64,000 nt of DNA from Fusobacterium nucleatum_L (lineage in GTDB: Bacteria; Fusobacteriota; Fusobacteriia; Fusobacteriales; Fusobacteriaceae): assembly GCF_050231725.1 (NCBI RefSeq), contig NZ_CP077172.1:1674001-1738000 (forward strand), given 5' to 3'. Positions 6,885 to 15,901 of this stretch are shown here, in pieces. Under the pieces are notes generated by a model, which had not been told where the DNA came from, ran no database searches, and saw only the letters and a program-made list of their open reading frames with translations. A program made the translations under genes and the position numbers. The first letter of the stretch is position 1; each line of letters begins with the position of its first letter.

Positions 6885-8421
6885 ATTAAAAACTTTTTCT
6901 AAGATTTTAATCCTTATAATTGTTTTACTATTATTCTTTTTTACTTTAAATTTAGATTTTCAAGATTACATTGATGGATTTAGTAGATTAAAAGGTTTAG
7001 TAGTTTCTATGATGAGAATAGATACAGAGGATAAAAAAATTGTTCTATTTAAAATGTTTGAAACTATTGTTACTGCCTTTGCCTCATCATTTGTAGGAGT
7101 AGTGTTAGCAGTTTTATGTTCTCCATTTTTAGCAACTAACATATCAAATAAATATTTAGCAAGATTTTTAACTATATGTTTTTCTATATTTAGAACTGTA
7201 CCTGCCTTAGTAATGGCTGCAATACTTGTTAGTTTAATAGGAATAGGAAGTTTTACAGGTTTTATTAGTTTACTTATTATTACATTTTTTTCTGCTACAA
7301 AACTTTTAAAAGAATATTTAGAAGAAATTAATCAAGCTAAACTAGAATCATTTAAAACTTTTGGATTTTCTAAATTTACTTTTTTGAAATCTTGTATCTA
7401 TCCATTTTCTAAACCTTATATAGTATCATTGTTTTTTTTAACTTTGGAGTCAAGTATAAGAGGTGCAAGTGTATTAGGAATGGTTGGAGCTGGTGGAATA
7501 GGAGAGGAACTTTGGAAAAATTTAAGTTTTTTAAGATATGATAAAGTTTCATTTATAATTTTAATTTTATTAATTTTTATATTTTTAACAGATAGTTTAA
7601 GTTGGTTTTTTAGAAAAAAAGATAGTTTTATAAAAATTACAACTTATCAAGAATATAAAAAAAGTAAAATTGCTTCAAAAATTCTTACTTGTTTTATATT
7701 AATTTTAATAATTTATTCATTAAATATTTTATATGAAGATACAAATAAAATTTCTATGCTTATATTTTTTGAAAGATTATTAATATTTTTTCAAAAATTA
7801 ACTTATTTAGATTTTTCATATACTCCAAGAGTTTTAGTTGCATTATGGCAAAGCTTTTTAGTAGCTTTTTTTGCAACATTCTTTGCAGCACCTACAGCAA
7901 TAGTTATTAGCTATTTTGCTAGTTCAGTAACTTCTAATAAAAAGGTGGCATTTATTATAAAAATTCTTATAAACTTTATAAGAACTTTCCCACCTGTAAT
8001 AGTTGCAATATTATTTTTTAGTGGCTTTGGACCAGGACTTATAAGTGGATTTTTTGCTCTATATTTCTATACAACAGGTGTAATAACAAAAGTTTATGTA
8101 GATGTATTAGAAAGTGTTGAGACGGACTATGGTCTATATGGGAAAAGTTTGGGCTTAAAAAATTTCTATATCTATTTAAAGCTTTGGCTACCTTCAACTT
8201 ATACAAACTTTATTTCAATATTCTTATATAGATTTGAATCTAATATGAAAAATTCAAGTGTATTAGGTATGGTTGGAGCTGGTGGTATAGGACAGTTACT
8301 TATGAATCACATAGCTTTTAGAAACTGGGAAAAAGTTTGGGTACTTTTAATATTTTTAATAATTACTATAATTTTAATAGAAAATCTTTCTGAATATATT
8401 AGAAATAAAGTAAATAATTAG
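6847..8421 (+). CDS. phnE: Double-length PhnE-type ABC transporter permease (two permease domains fused)
   Basis: A 524-residue inner-membrane permease made of two PhnE-like halves in tandem, where a usual PhnE has about 260-280 residues. Each half ends with the same coupling region: SVLGMVGAGGIGEELW near residue 211 and SVLGMVGAGGIGQLLM near residue 473. Both have the FRTxPAlV/FRTFPPVIV segment earlier in the half. It would replace the PhnE dimer by one chain. The ATG at 6847 overlaps phnC; a second ATG at 6853 is better spaced from AGAGG, so the start may be two codons later. No frameshift is evident at the junction (about residues 255-285), which is a hydrophobic linker. Confidence 0.92.
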   Translation: MKMTLEKFIKLHKLKTFSKILILIIVLLLFFFTLNLDFQDYIDGFSRLKGLVVSMMRIDTEDKKIVLFKMFETIVTAFASSFVGVVLAVLCSPFLATNISNKYLARFLTICFSIFRTVPALVMAAILVSLIGIGSFTGFISLLIITFFSATKLLKEYLEEINQAKLESFKTFGFSKFTFLKSCIYPFSKPYIVSLFFLTLESSIRGASVLGMVGAGGIGEELWKNLSFLRYDKVSFIILILLIFIFLTDSLSWFFRKKDSFIKITTYQEYKKSKIASKILTCFILILIIYSLNILYEDTNKISMLIFFERLLIFFQKLTYLDFSYTPRVLVALWQSFLVAFFATFFAAPTAIVISYFASSVTSNKKVAFIIKILINFIRTFPPVIVAILFFSGFGPGLISGFFALYFYTTGVITKVYVDVLESVETDYGLYGKSLGLKNFYIYLKLWLPSTYTNFISIFLYRFESNMKNSSVLGMVGAGGIGQLLMNHIAFRNWEKVWVLLIFLIITIILIENLSEYIRNKVNN

Positions 8422-8493
8422 ATAAATTTAATTGAATTTTTTAAATATATCAATAATAAAATTGATATTGATACAAAAAAAATATATTTTGAC

Positions 8494-8522
8494 TTGAAAT
8501 TATATAAATTTAGTAGTAAAAT
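8494..8522 (+). promoter_or_regulatory. Promoter of the PNPOx-like gene
   Basis: TTGAAA (8494-8499), a 17-bp spacer and TAAAAT (8517-8522), 40 bp before the ATG at 8563. A weak inverted repeat (8447-8468) lies upstream but lacks a T-run. Confidence 0.45.
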
Positions 8523-8562
8523 AAGGTATACCAATTTAATCAAAAATAAGGGAGTGATAATA

Positions 8563-8994
8563 ATGGCAAAATTAACAGATGCTATAAAAGATTTAATACT
8601 AAATCCAGTTAAAGAAGGAGCTTGGACAGCACAATTAGGTTGGGTTGCAACAGTAAGAGAAGATGGAGCACCAAATATTGGACCAAAAAGATCTTGTCGT
8701 ATATATGATGATTCAACTTTAATTTGGAATGAAAATACAGCTGGAGAAATTATGAAAGATATTGAAAGAGGTTCAAAAGTTGCAGTGGCTTTTGCTAACT
8801 GGGATAAATTAGATGGATATCGTTTTGTTGGGACAGCTGAAGTTCATAAAGAAGGAAAATATTATGATGAAGTTGTTGAATGGGCAAAAGGAAAAATGGG
8901 AGTACCTAAAGCAGCAGTAGTATTCCATATTGAAGAAGTTTATACTTTAAAATCTGGACCAAAAGCTGGAACAAGAGTAGAAGATGCTCAATAA
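8563..8994 (+). CDS. Pyridoxamine 5'-phosphate oxidase family protein
   Basis: A 143-residue split-barrel flavin-binding-type protein. The pattern WVATVREDGAPNIGPKRSCRIYDD followed by VAVAFANWDKLDGYRFVGTAEVH (quoted as blocks WVATVREDGAPNIGPKRS and GYRFVGTAEV) is the standard core of the PNPOx-like family found in anaerobes. Members bind FMN or related cofactors and reduce small molecules; the substrate here is unknown. The frame is open 23 codons further upstream, but AAGGGAGTGATAATA selects the ATG at 8563. It is a single-gene unit between its own promoter and a bidirectional terminator. Confidence 0.88.
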   Translation: MAKLTDAIKDLILNPVKEGAWTAQLGWVATVREDGAPNIGPKRSCRIYDDSTLIWNENTAGEIMKDIERGSKVAVAFANWDKLDGYRFVGTAEVHKEGKYYDEVVEWAKGKMGVPKAAVVFHIEEVYTLKSGPKAGTRVEDAQ

Positions 8995-9013
8995 TAAAAT
9001 AAGTTAAAAAAAT

Positions 9014-9055
9014 AAAACCGATTTAGAAATAAAATTCTTTATCGGTTTTTTATTT
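9014..9055. terminator. Bidirectional terminator
   Basis: AAAACCGAT (9014-9022) pairs with ATCGGTTTT (9041-9049), with A- and T-runs outside the stem, between the convergent PNPOx and FNT channel genes. Confidence 0.85.
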
Positions 9056-9058
9056 TTA

Positions 9059-9829
9059 CTAATCTTGTTTCTTATAATAGCAGAAATATAATGGTAGTCC
9101 AATAGCCATTCCACCAACAAAGTTTCCAAGAGTTACATAAAATAAGTTATAAAGTATTGAAGATATTTCAAAGCTTGAATTAACTAATTTAGCAGCTGTT
9201 AAATAAAACATATTTGCTACTGAGTGGTCATATCCAATAAGGACAAATAACATTATTGGTAACCAAGCCCCAATTAATTTTCCAATAGTATCTTTTGAAG
9301 TATAACTAAGAAGAACAGAACCACATACAAGTACATTACATAGTATTCCTTTTATAAAAAGGGCATAAGCCGTAGAATGAACTTTATGGTTAGCAATATT
9401 CTGTAAATAATTTAATGAATCAGAATTAAAACTTCCACCCTTTACTGTTATATATGATACAATAAAACTTCCCACATAATTAAAAAGATAAACTGTTACA
9501 ATATTTCTAATAAGTTGAGTTAAAGTAATTTTCTTGTTAGTATAAGCAACTGTTAATAAACAATTACTTGTAAATAATTCAGAGCCAAGAATTACAACCA
9601 TAATAAGTCCAACAGGAAATACACAGGCTCCAACAAATTTTGCAAGACCTGGATCTGTTTTTACCAAAGTTGAACCAGAAATAATATTTCCTGCTCCTCC
9701 TAAAGCAATAAAAGCTCCACCAAAAATTCCAAGTAGCATAAGTTTGAATAAAGGTTTTGTAGCTTTATCAATTCCTACTTTTATCATATAATCCACTAAT
9801 TCAGACGGTGTTTTATGTCCATCAGCCAT
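9059..9829 (-). CDS. Formate/nitrite transporter (FNT) family channel
   Basis: A 256-residue inner-membrane protein with about six hydrophobic spans, matching the FNT family (FocA, NirC and HSC hydrosulfide channels). The N-terminus has the amphipathic PSELVDYMIKVGIDKA helix and the first span carries LGGAGNII. The central SNCLLTVAYTNKKIT and the GYDHSVANMFYLTA block contain the family's conserved Asn-Met region with the pore His. The start ATG at 9829 has GGAGGGATATTGA upstream. It is a single gene ending at a shared terminator. A formate or hydrosulfide exporter would suit an anaerobic fermenter, but the ion carried is not determined. Confidence 0.9.
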   Translation of the reverse strand: MADGHKTPSELVDYMIKVGIDKATKPLFKLMLLGIFGGAFIALGGAGNIISGSTLVKTDPGLAKFVGACVFPVGLIMVVILGSELFTSNCLLTVAYTNKKITLTQLIRNIVTVYLFNYVGSFIVSYITVKGGSFNSDSLNYLQNIANHKVHSTAYALFIKGILCNVLVCGSVLLSYTSKDTIGKLIGAWLPIMLFVLIGYDHSVANMFYLTAAKLVNSSFEISSILYNLFYVTLGNFVGGMAIGLPLYFCYYKKQD

Positions 9830-9926
9830 TCAATATCCCTCCATATATTTTTATTCATGCAAAGCTATTATACTAAATTTTTGAAATTATTAAAAGCATT
9901 TTAATAATTTTTAAATAAAATTCTGC

Positions 9927-9955
9927 TTGATTTTTTTTAATTTAGTGTGTAAGAT
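9927..9955 (+). promoter_or_regulatory. Promoter of the radical SAM gene
   Basis: TTGATT (9927-9932), a 17-bp spacer and TAAGAT (9950-9955), 32 bp before the ATG at 9987. It probably also serves nagB. Confidence 0.45.
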
Positions 9956-9986
9956 AAATTGATAATAATATTGAAGGATACAGATA

Positions 9987-10901
9987 ATGGTAAAAAAAAT
10001 TTATACATTAAATGATTTTTTGAAAGAAAAGTTTAATGAAAAAATATACAAAGTATCTCTTGATGGAGGATTTACCTGCCCTAATAGAGATGGAAAACTT
10101 TCAAGAGGAGGTTGCATATTTTGTAGTGAAAATGGAAGTGGAGATTTTACTTCAGGGAAATTAAAATCTATACATCAACAAATTGATGATCAAATAGAGT
10201 TAGTTTCAAATAAATATAAGGGCAACAAATATATTGCTTATTTTCAAAATTTCACTAACACTTATGCAGATGTTAATTATTTAAGAAAAATTTATGAAGA
10301 GGCACTTTCTCATAAAAATATAATAGGACTTGCAATAGCAACTAGACCTGATTGTTTAGAAGAGGATATTTTAGAATTGTTAGCAGAATTAAATAAAAAG
10401 ACTTTTCTTTGGATTGAGTTGGGCTTGCAAACGATAAATGATGAAGTTGCTAAGTTTTTTAATAGAGCCTACGAAACTAAAGTTTATGAAGAGATTTCTC
10501 AAAAATTAAATAAACTAGGTATAAAATTTGTAACACATATTATAATAGGTTTACCAAAAGAAGAAAAAAATGACTATTTAAAAACTGCTATTTTTTCACA
10601 AAATTGTGGAACTTGGGGCTTAAAACTTCATCTTATGTATGTTGTTAAAAACACCATTTTAGAAAATCTTTATAAAAATGGAAGTTTAAAAGTTAATAGC
10701 AAAGAAGAATATGTTGAGAAAATAGTAAATGTTTTAGAAAATATTTCTCCTGAGATAGTTATTCATAGAATGACAGGGGATGGAGATAGAGAAACATTGC
10801 TTGCTCCACTATGGAGTATAAAAAAAATAGATGTTTTAAATTCAATACATAAAGAATTAAAAATAAGAAATACATATCAAGGAAAATTATATAAAAAATA
10901 G
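9987..10901 (+). CDS. TIGR01212-type radical SAM protein (YhcC family)
   Basis: A 304-residue cytosolic radical SAM enzyme. The cluster region is FTCPNRDGKLSRGGCIFC, with the longer spacing between the first and second Cys that marks the YhcC/TIGR01212 family instead of plain CxxxCxxC. Other family marks are GLAIATRPDCL, WIELGLQT, VTHIIIGLPKE and GDGDRETLLAP near the end. The substrate of this family is not settled. The start at 9987 has TTGAAGGATACAGATA upstream. nagB begins 18 bp after the stop, so the two are very likely co-transcribed; I know of no functional link. Confidence 0.9.
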   Translation: MVKKIYTLNDFLKEKFNEKIYKVSLDGGFTCPNRDGKLSRGGCIFCSENGSGDFTSGKLKSIHQQIDDQIELVSNKYKGNKYIAYFQNFTNTYADVNYLRKIYEEALSHKNIIGLAIATRPDCLEEDILELLAELNKKTFLWIELGLQTINDEVAKFFNRAYETKVYEEISQKLNKLGIKFVTHIIIGLPKEEKNDYLKTAIFSQNCGTWGLKLHLMYVVKNTILENLYKNGSLKVNSKEEYVEKIVNVLENISPEIVIHRMTGDGDRETLLAPLWSIKKIDVLNSIHKELKIRNTYQGKLYKK

Positions 10902-10919
10902 TTTAAAATGGAGGTAAAA

Positions 10920-11744
10920 ATGAGATTTATAGTAACAGATAATAAAAAAGTTGGGGACTGGGCAGCAATTTATATCGCTAATAAAATTAAAGAGTTTAAT
11001 CCTAGCCCTGAGAAAAAATTTGTATTAGGTTTGCCAACTGGTAGTACACCACTTCAAATGTATAAGAAATTAATAGAGTTCAATAAAGAAGGAATTATTA
11101 GCTTTAAAAATGTAATTACATTTAATATGGATGAATATGTTGGACTTCCAGAAGATCATCCTCAAAGTTATCACTATTATATGTATGATCACTTTTTTAA
11201 TCATATAGATATTGATAAAGAAAATATTAATATTTTAAATGGGATGTCTGAAAACTATAAAGAAGAATGTGAAAGATATGAAAAAAAGATTTTAGAAGTA
11301 GGTGGAATAGATCTATTCTTAGGTGGTGTTGGTGTTGATGGGCATATAGCTTTTAATGAACCAGGGTCATCTTTAAAATCAAGAACAAGAGAAGAACAAT
11401 TAACAGAAGATACAATAATTGCTAATTCAAGATTTTTTAATAATGATATTACAAAAGTTCCTCAATCAGCATTAACTGTTGGAGTAGCTACAATTATGGA
11501 TGCAAAAGAAGTTTTAATAATGGTAGAGGGAAACAACAAAGCGAGAGCACTACATATGGGAATTGAAGAAGGAGTAAATCATATGTGGACTATTTCAGCT
11601 TTACAGCTACATGAAAAAGCTGTTATTGTTGCCGATGAAGATGCTTGTGCAGAGCTTAAAGTATCTACTTATAAACATTACAAGGATATTGAAAAAAATA
11701 ATACTAATATAGAAAAATTAGTTGAAAAACTATATAAAAAATAA
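10920..11744 (+). CDS. nagB: Glucosamine-6-phosphate deaminase
   Basis: A 274-residue cytosolic enzyme that converts glucosamine-6-P to fructose-6-P and ammonia, the step after NagA. Signatures include LPTGSTPLQMYKKL, FNMDEYVGLPEDHPQSY and the catalytic GGVGVDGHIAFNEPGSSL. The ATG at 10920 is selected by TGGAGGTAAAA; an earlier in-frame ATG (10908) overlaps that site. It follows the radical SAM gene closely and ends at a strong terminator. Length and motifs match NagB fully. No regulator gene sits next to it. Confidence 0.97.
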   Translation: MRFIVTDNKKVGDWAAIYIANKIKEFNPSPEKKFVLGLPTGSTPLQMYKKLIEFNKEGIISFKNVITFNMDEYVGLPEDHPQSYHYYMYDHFFNHIDIDKENINILNGMSENYKEECERYEKKILEVGGIDLFLGGVGVDGHIAFNEPGSSLKSRTREEQLTEDTIIANSRFFNNDITKVPQSALTVGVATIMDAKEVLIMVEGNNKARALHMGIEEGVNHMWTISALQLHEKAVIVADEDACAELKVSTYKHYKDIEKNNTNIEKLVEKLYKK

Positions 11745-11747
11745 TGT

Positions 11748-11790
11748 AAAAACTGCACCAAATATCTTGTAGGTAAGAGGTGCAGTTTTT
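11748..11790. terminator. Bidirectional terminator after nagB and the LPS operon
   Basis: AAAAACTGCACC (11748-11759) pairs perfectly with GGTGCAGTTTTT (11779-11790). It serves nagB on the plus strand and the end of the minus-strand LPS gene cluster. Confidence 0.92.
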
Positions 11791-11802
11791 ATATGTTTTT
11801 AT

Positions 11803-12996
11803 TTAATTCGCTGTTTCTTGGTTGTCTATTATAAAAGATATTGCTATTATTGTAAAAATAAGTTGATATATCTTTTCAAAATAAAATATTGTATCAAATA
11901 TTCCATGTGCAAAAGAAAAAATATAAATTGCTATTCCAAATAACTTTATACATCGTTTTAATTTATCACTCTCTTTAAAATATTTTTTTAACATTCTAAT
12001 AAATAATGTTACTAAAAAAGTAATATAGACTATAGATGTTATAAGACCTTGTGTTATCGCAGTTTCTAAAAAAATATTATGAAGATGCACATAGTATACA
12101 CCTGGACTAACTTCCAATGTCTCCTCTTTGTATTTATAAAACCCTTTTCCTTTAATTATATTTTCTTTTAAATTTTTTATTCCGTATAAGTATATATCAT
12201 ATCTAGCATCTTTTTTTATCTTTTCTATACTTGTTATTGAACTAGTAATTCTAGAAATTGTTTTAATATTTTCTAGATATTTCATTGAAAAAGTAATTGT
12301 TATACAAAGAATAAAAAATATAATAATTCCTTTTTTAAAATTTAAAATAAATTGAAGCAAAAAAAGTGTCATAATAATTCCTATTAATGCATTTCTACTT
12401 TGTGTAAAAAGAAGTAACACAAAATTTATGGCTGTATAGATACATAAAATAAATTTAATACTTTTTTTCTTATAGTAGAGCATTGAAAATAAACTTAGCA
12501 GAAAGTATATTCCAATTTCAAGTTGATATCTAGAAGTATATGTTCCTCCATCTATTCTATAATATCCAAGTTCATCATAATGATTAAAAACATCTATAAT
12601 TCCTTTATAAACTGATGGAAGAGATAATATCAGTAATGCTGGAAAAATATATTTTATATATTTATTATCAAGTTTATAGTTTAATAAAATCAACATAAAC
12701 CCTATACTATATAAGGTCATATGTGTAAAGATATAAAGTCTTTCATTAGATTTATTTTCTGAAAATAAAAAAGATAATGTTACTAATAATAAATAAATAA
12801 TACCAATTATAATCTCTTTTTTGTAAAATAAATATCTATTTATTCCTTCTTTATAAGAATAGATTAAAGTAAATATCATAATTGATATAGAAATTATGTC
12901 TTTAGTGTTTCCTCCTCTACGAGATAAAAAAAATAAATAAATTAACATAGAAAAAGCTATCAATTCTCTCCAAAAATCATTTTTTTCTTTTAACAT
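11803..12996 (-). CDS. O-antigen ligase / polymerase family membrane protein
   Basis: A 397-residue polytopic inner-membrane protein with about 10-12 hydrophobic spans and a larger periplasmic loop before HLHNIFLETAITQGLI, the conserved block of the Wzy_C (WaaL/Wzy) family. Such proteins either ligate O-antigen to lipid A-core or polymerise repeat units; sequence alone does not separate them. It is the last gene of the minus-strand glycosyltransferase operon and overlaps the preceding gene by 7 bp, which suggests translational coupling. The coding sequence is extremely AT-rich, as in the rest of this cluster. Confidence 0.85.
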   Translation of the reverse strand: MLKEKNDFWRELIAFSMLIYLFFLSRRGGNTKDIISISIMIFTLIYSYKEGINRYLFYKKEIIIGIIYLLLVTLSFLFSENKSNERLYIFTHMTLYSIGFMLILLNYKLDNKYIKYIFPALLILSLPSVYKGIIDVFNHYDELGYYRIDGGTYTSRYQLEIGIYFLLSLFSMLYYKKKSIKFILCIYTAINFVLLLFTQSRNALIGIIMTLFLLQFILNFKKGIIIFFILCITITFSMKYLENIKTISRITSSITSIEKIKKDARYDIYLYGIKNLKENIIKGKGFYKYKEETLEVSPGVYYVHLHNIFLETAITQGLITSIVYITFLVTLFIRMLKKYFKESDKLKRCIKLFGIAIYIFSFAHGIFDTIFYFEKIYQLIFTIIAISFIIDNQETAN

Positions 12997-14060
12997 TCTA
13001 TTACCTTCATAAAATTTCTTATAAAATTTTCTTTTGTATATCTATCTAAATTATCTTTTATTTTTTGCTTATCGTACTCTTTAATATTTATATTAGATAA
13101 TTTGTTTAGAAGTTCTTTCACATTACCGATTTCGAATAACTCCCCAACTTCTCCATTTAACAAAAGTTGACTTGGACCAGTTGGACAATTTGATGATATT
13201 ATTTTTACACCAGAATATAATGCCTCTATTAAAACTATTGGTAATCCCTCTTCTTTAGATGATAAAATAAAAGCTTTTGCATTTTTCATTAAAGGAAATG
13301 GATTATCTACCATTCCCAGAAAAATAACTCGATCTTTTAATTGTTTTTGGATACATAAATCTTCTAAGATTTTTCTATCTGGTCCATCTCCAGCTATTAC
13401 AAGTTTTTCTTCTCCTTCATATAATGAAAATGCTTCTATTAAAGTTTTTACGTCTTTTTGACCTTCTTCTAATCTACAAACAGTTAAAAAATACTTTTGT
13501 TTTAAATGAAAATCTAATTTTATATTTTCATTTAGCTTTTTATCTATTTCAGAATAGTTTATAAAATTATCTATTTTAAAAATATTCTTAAAAGAAGGAT
13601 TAGCTATTTTTATTTCTTTTTCCATTTCATCTGCTATTACAATTATCTTATCATAAAATTTTATTTTTTTATCAATATGTTTTTTTTCTCTTAATTTTTT
13701 ATAACTTAAATGTAACCAAGATACTTTAAGTTTATCATTTTCTTTTTTTATATAGTTAGCAAAATCACCATCTAAAAAATCTATAATTACATCTACTTCT
13801 TTAGAAAATTTTTTAAAATTTATTTTTTTTAAAATAGAATCTCTTGTTTTAGAAAAAAAGCCTTCAGATTTTCTTTCTAATAAGAAATGATATTTTATTT
13901 TATGTTTAATTAAATTATAAAAGTAAGAATTGCTTTTCATCTTTGTTAAAAGATGAATTTCATAATCTTCTGTTTCGTAGAGTGCATTAATAATATCTAC
14001 AAGTAACCTTTCTGCACCCCCAGTTTCTAATGAATCAATGCAAAAACCTATTTTTTTCAT
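12990..14060 (-). CDS. Glycosyltransferase family 4
   Basis: A 356-residue GT-B enzyme. The N-terminal domain opens with GFCIDSLETGGAERLLVDII, the typical GT4 acceptor-domain start. The donor domain holds KYFLTVCRLEEGQKDVKTLI, the nucleotide-sugar pocket VIAGDGPDR and the E-x7-E motif EEGLPIVLIEALYSG. It would transfer a sugar onto a growing LPS chain at the cytosolic face of the inner membrane. Sugar and acceptor are unknown. It starts one base after the upstream GT4 gene ends and overlaps the downstream ligase gene by 7 bp. Confidence 0.9.
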   Translation of the reverse strand: MKKIGFCIDSLETGGAERLLVDIINALYETEDYEIHLLTKMKSNSYFYNLIKHKIKYHFLLERKSEGFFSKTRDSILKKINFKKFSKEVDVIIDFLDGDFANYIKKENDKLKVSWLHLSYKKLREKKHIDKKIKFYDKIIVIADEMEKEIKIANPSFKNIFKIDNFINYSEIDKKLNENIKLDFHLKQKYFLTVCRLEEGQKDVKTLIEAFSLYEGEEKLVIAGDGPDRKILEDLCIQKQLKDRVIFLGMVDNPFPLMKNAKAFILSSKEEGLPIVLIEALYSGVKIISSNCPTGPSQLLLNGEVGELFEIGNVKELLNKLSNINIKEYDKQKIKDNLDRYTKENFIRNFMKVIEC

Positions 14061-14061
14061 A

Positions 14062-15252
14062 CTACTTTATCCTTTCACCTAATTTTTCTATTAGGTATGA
14101 GTATTTAAAATTTGAAACGTAGTTTAATGTTTTTTCATGCTTTTCTTTTAAATTTATTTTTCCAGATATTACCTTTATTATTTCTTCTTTTAGTTCTCTT
14201 TTAGAATCAATTTCAACAATTTTCCCTATTTCATCATTATTTGTAATATCTTTAGCTGCACAAGTATTTGAAGTAATCACATAATTTCCAAAGGCCATAG
14301 CTTCAATCATTACAATTCCAAAACTTTCCCATTTCGAAGGTAACACAAATACTTTTGCTCTATTATAATATTTATACAATTCTTCTTTATTTTTAATCTC
14401 ACCAGTAAATATTATCTTATCTACTAGATTCGGATTTTCTTTAAAAAACTTCTCTTTATAATTTATAAATCTCTTGTCAATAGAACCTACAAGATATACT
14501 TTCCAATCTTGCAAATCAATCTCTTTAAGAGTTTCTAATAATAATTCTGTATTCTTAGCTTCAGTTCCTAACCTTCCAACTGTTAGTATGATATTTTCTT
14601 TCTCTTCTAATTTTTTTACTTTTATTTTATCAATAATCTCATTGTCATAGCCATTAGGTAAATAAAGTGTTTTATCCTTGGTATCGATACCAGCATAGCT
14701 ATCTTTCATAAATTCGTAGGCTTCAAGACTTTCATAACTGATTAAATCAGTCAAAGGAATTAATTTTTTTCTTTTATTATATTCAGCACTTTCTCTTCTT
14801 TTTCTGAAAAATTCTCTAAGAGATTTAGGTTTAGAATTAACTATATTCCACTCTTTTTGATAAACCTTTAAATTAAAATCAGCTTTAACATATATAAAGC
14901 CATTTGGATTTAGTTTTTTATAGAAATGAGCATACCAATAACTACATCTTGATACATGAAATAACATCAACACATCTATATTTTTAGCATTTTTTATCAA
15001 ATATTTAAAGATATTATATCTTTTTGCTAATTTTGTCCAATATGCAAAATTTGAAAGAAATGCAAATTTTCTTTTTACTTTTATAAATTCTACTCCTCTT
15101 TCATTATCAGGTAAATCATTTTTTAAATTAACAGTTAAAATTTTACTATTATATCCTAATTTTTCAGACATATAAATAGGAATCATTCCATTATCTTTTC
15201 CAAGCCATGTATATTCAAATTCTTCAGATATATGTAAAAATGTTTTATTCAT
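14062..15252 (-). CDS. Glycosyltransferase family 4
   Basis: A 396-residue GT-B glycosyltransferase. The C-terminal domain shows ENIILTVGRLGTEAKNTELL, VYLVGSIDKRF and the donor-binding SKWESFGIVMIEAMAFG (E-x7-E). The N-terminal half is more divergent, with HISEEFEYTWLGKDNGMIP near the start, where the acceptor is probably bound. The ATG at 15252 follows AAGGAGAAAA and overlaps the acyltransferase gene by 8 bp. It is part of the LPS operon; substrate unknown. It is only remotely like the neighbouring GT4, so this does not look like a recent duplication. Confidence 0.88.
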   Translation of the reverse strand: MNKTFLHISEEFEYTWLGKDNGMIPIYMSEKLGYNSKILTVNLKNDLPDNERGVEFIKVKRKFAFLSNFAYWTKLAKRYNIFKYLIKNAKNIDVLMLFHVSRCSYWYAHFYKKLNPNGFIYVKADFNLKVYQKEWNIVNSKPKSLREFFRKRRESAEYNKRKKLIPLTDLISYESLEAYEFMKDSYAGIDTKDKTLYLPNGYDNEIIDKIKVKKLEEKENIILTVGRLGTEAKNTELLLETLKEIDLQDWKVYLVGSIDKRFINYKEKFFKENPNLVDKIIFTGEIKNKEELYKYYNRAKVFVLPSKWESFGIVMIEAMAFGNYVITSNTCAAKDITNNDEIGKIVEIDSKRELKEEIIKVISGKINLKEKHEKTLNYVSNFKYSYLIEKLGERIK

Positions 15253-15901
15253 TTTTCTCCTTTAAATATTTCATAACTTCTTCTCTAGTCCAGTATATGT
15301 TTTCTTTTATTTGCTTTGCTGGATTTCCAGATACAATAGTGTTAGCTTTGACATCTTTTGTAACTATACTTCCAGCTGCAACAATAGAATTATCTTCTAT
15401 ATTTACACCTTTTAAAATAATAGTTCTCATACCTAACCATACATGATTTCCAATTTTAACACTTTTTCCTTCATTAATTCTTTTATTTGTAATTTTATCA
15501 TATATTTTATGAGAGTCCGTATTTCTTATTTCAGTATCGTAAGATATCATACAGTCTTCACCTATTTCAATTTTGTATGGTTCTAAAGAAACAATTTGTA
15601 ATTTTCCAATTGAAGTTTTATTTCCTATTCTAATCTCTGCCCCTTCATTATCTAAAATAATTGATGTATTATTAACTACACAATCATCCCCTATATAAAG
15701 AATATTATTATTTCCTTTTATGAAAATACTAGAATTTCTAAGTTGAGTATTTTTTCCAACATATAGAATATTATTATTTCCAGAAATCTTTATTTTATTT
15801 TTTCTTAATTTCCCAAATATTTCTAATTTGTTTTTTGTTTGTTTGTATTTAGTTTTTACAAAATTAAAACCTGTTAAATATTTAAAATGAATAGTGTACA
15901 T
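15245..15901 (-). CDS. Hexapeptide-repeat acyltransferase (left-handed beta-helix)
   Basis: A 218-residue acyltransferase of the maltose/CatB-like group. Hexapeptide repeats run from about residue 38 to 185, first as NNILYVGKNTQLRNSSI-type coils and then as the clear block VKIGNHVWLGMRTIILKGV, ending with VSGNPAKQIKEN. The His in GNHVWLG and the NTDSH segment are the usual active-site region. It probably O- or N-acetylates an LPS sugar. The start directly abuts the stop of the kinase-like gene (TAAATG). Its long N-terminal part with KGNNNILYIGDD repeats resembles colanic-acid-type WcaF/WcaB acetyltransferases. Confidence 0.88.
   Translation of the reverse strand: MYTIHFKYLTGFNFVKTKYKQTKNKLEIFGKLRKNKIKISGNNNILYVGKNTQLRNSSIFIKGNNNILYIGDDCVVNNTSIILDNEGAEIRIGNKTSIGKLQIVSLEPYKIEIGEDCMISYDTEIRNTDSHKIYDKITNKRINEGKSVKIGNHVWLGMRTIILKGVNIEDNSIVAAGSIVTKDVKANTIVSGNPAKQIKENIYWTREEVMKYLKEKNE

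Noticed and set aside
8447..8468. Terminator after phnE
   Set aside because: ATATCAAT/ATTGATAT is an 8-bp AT-rich stem without a following T-run; too weak to call.
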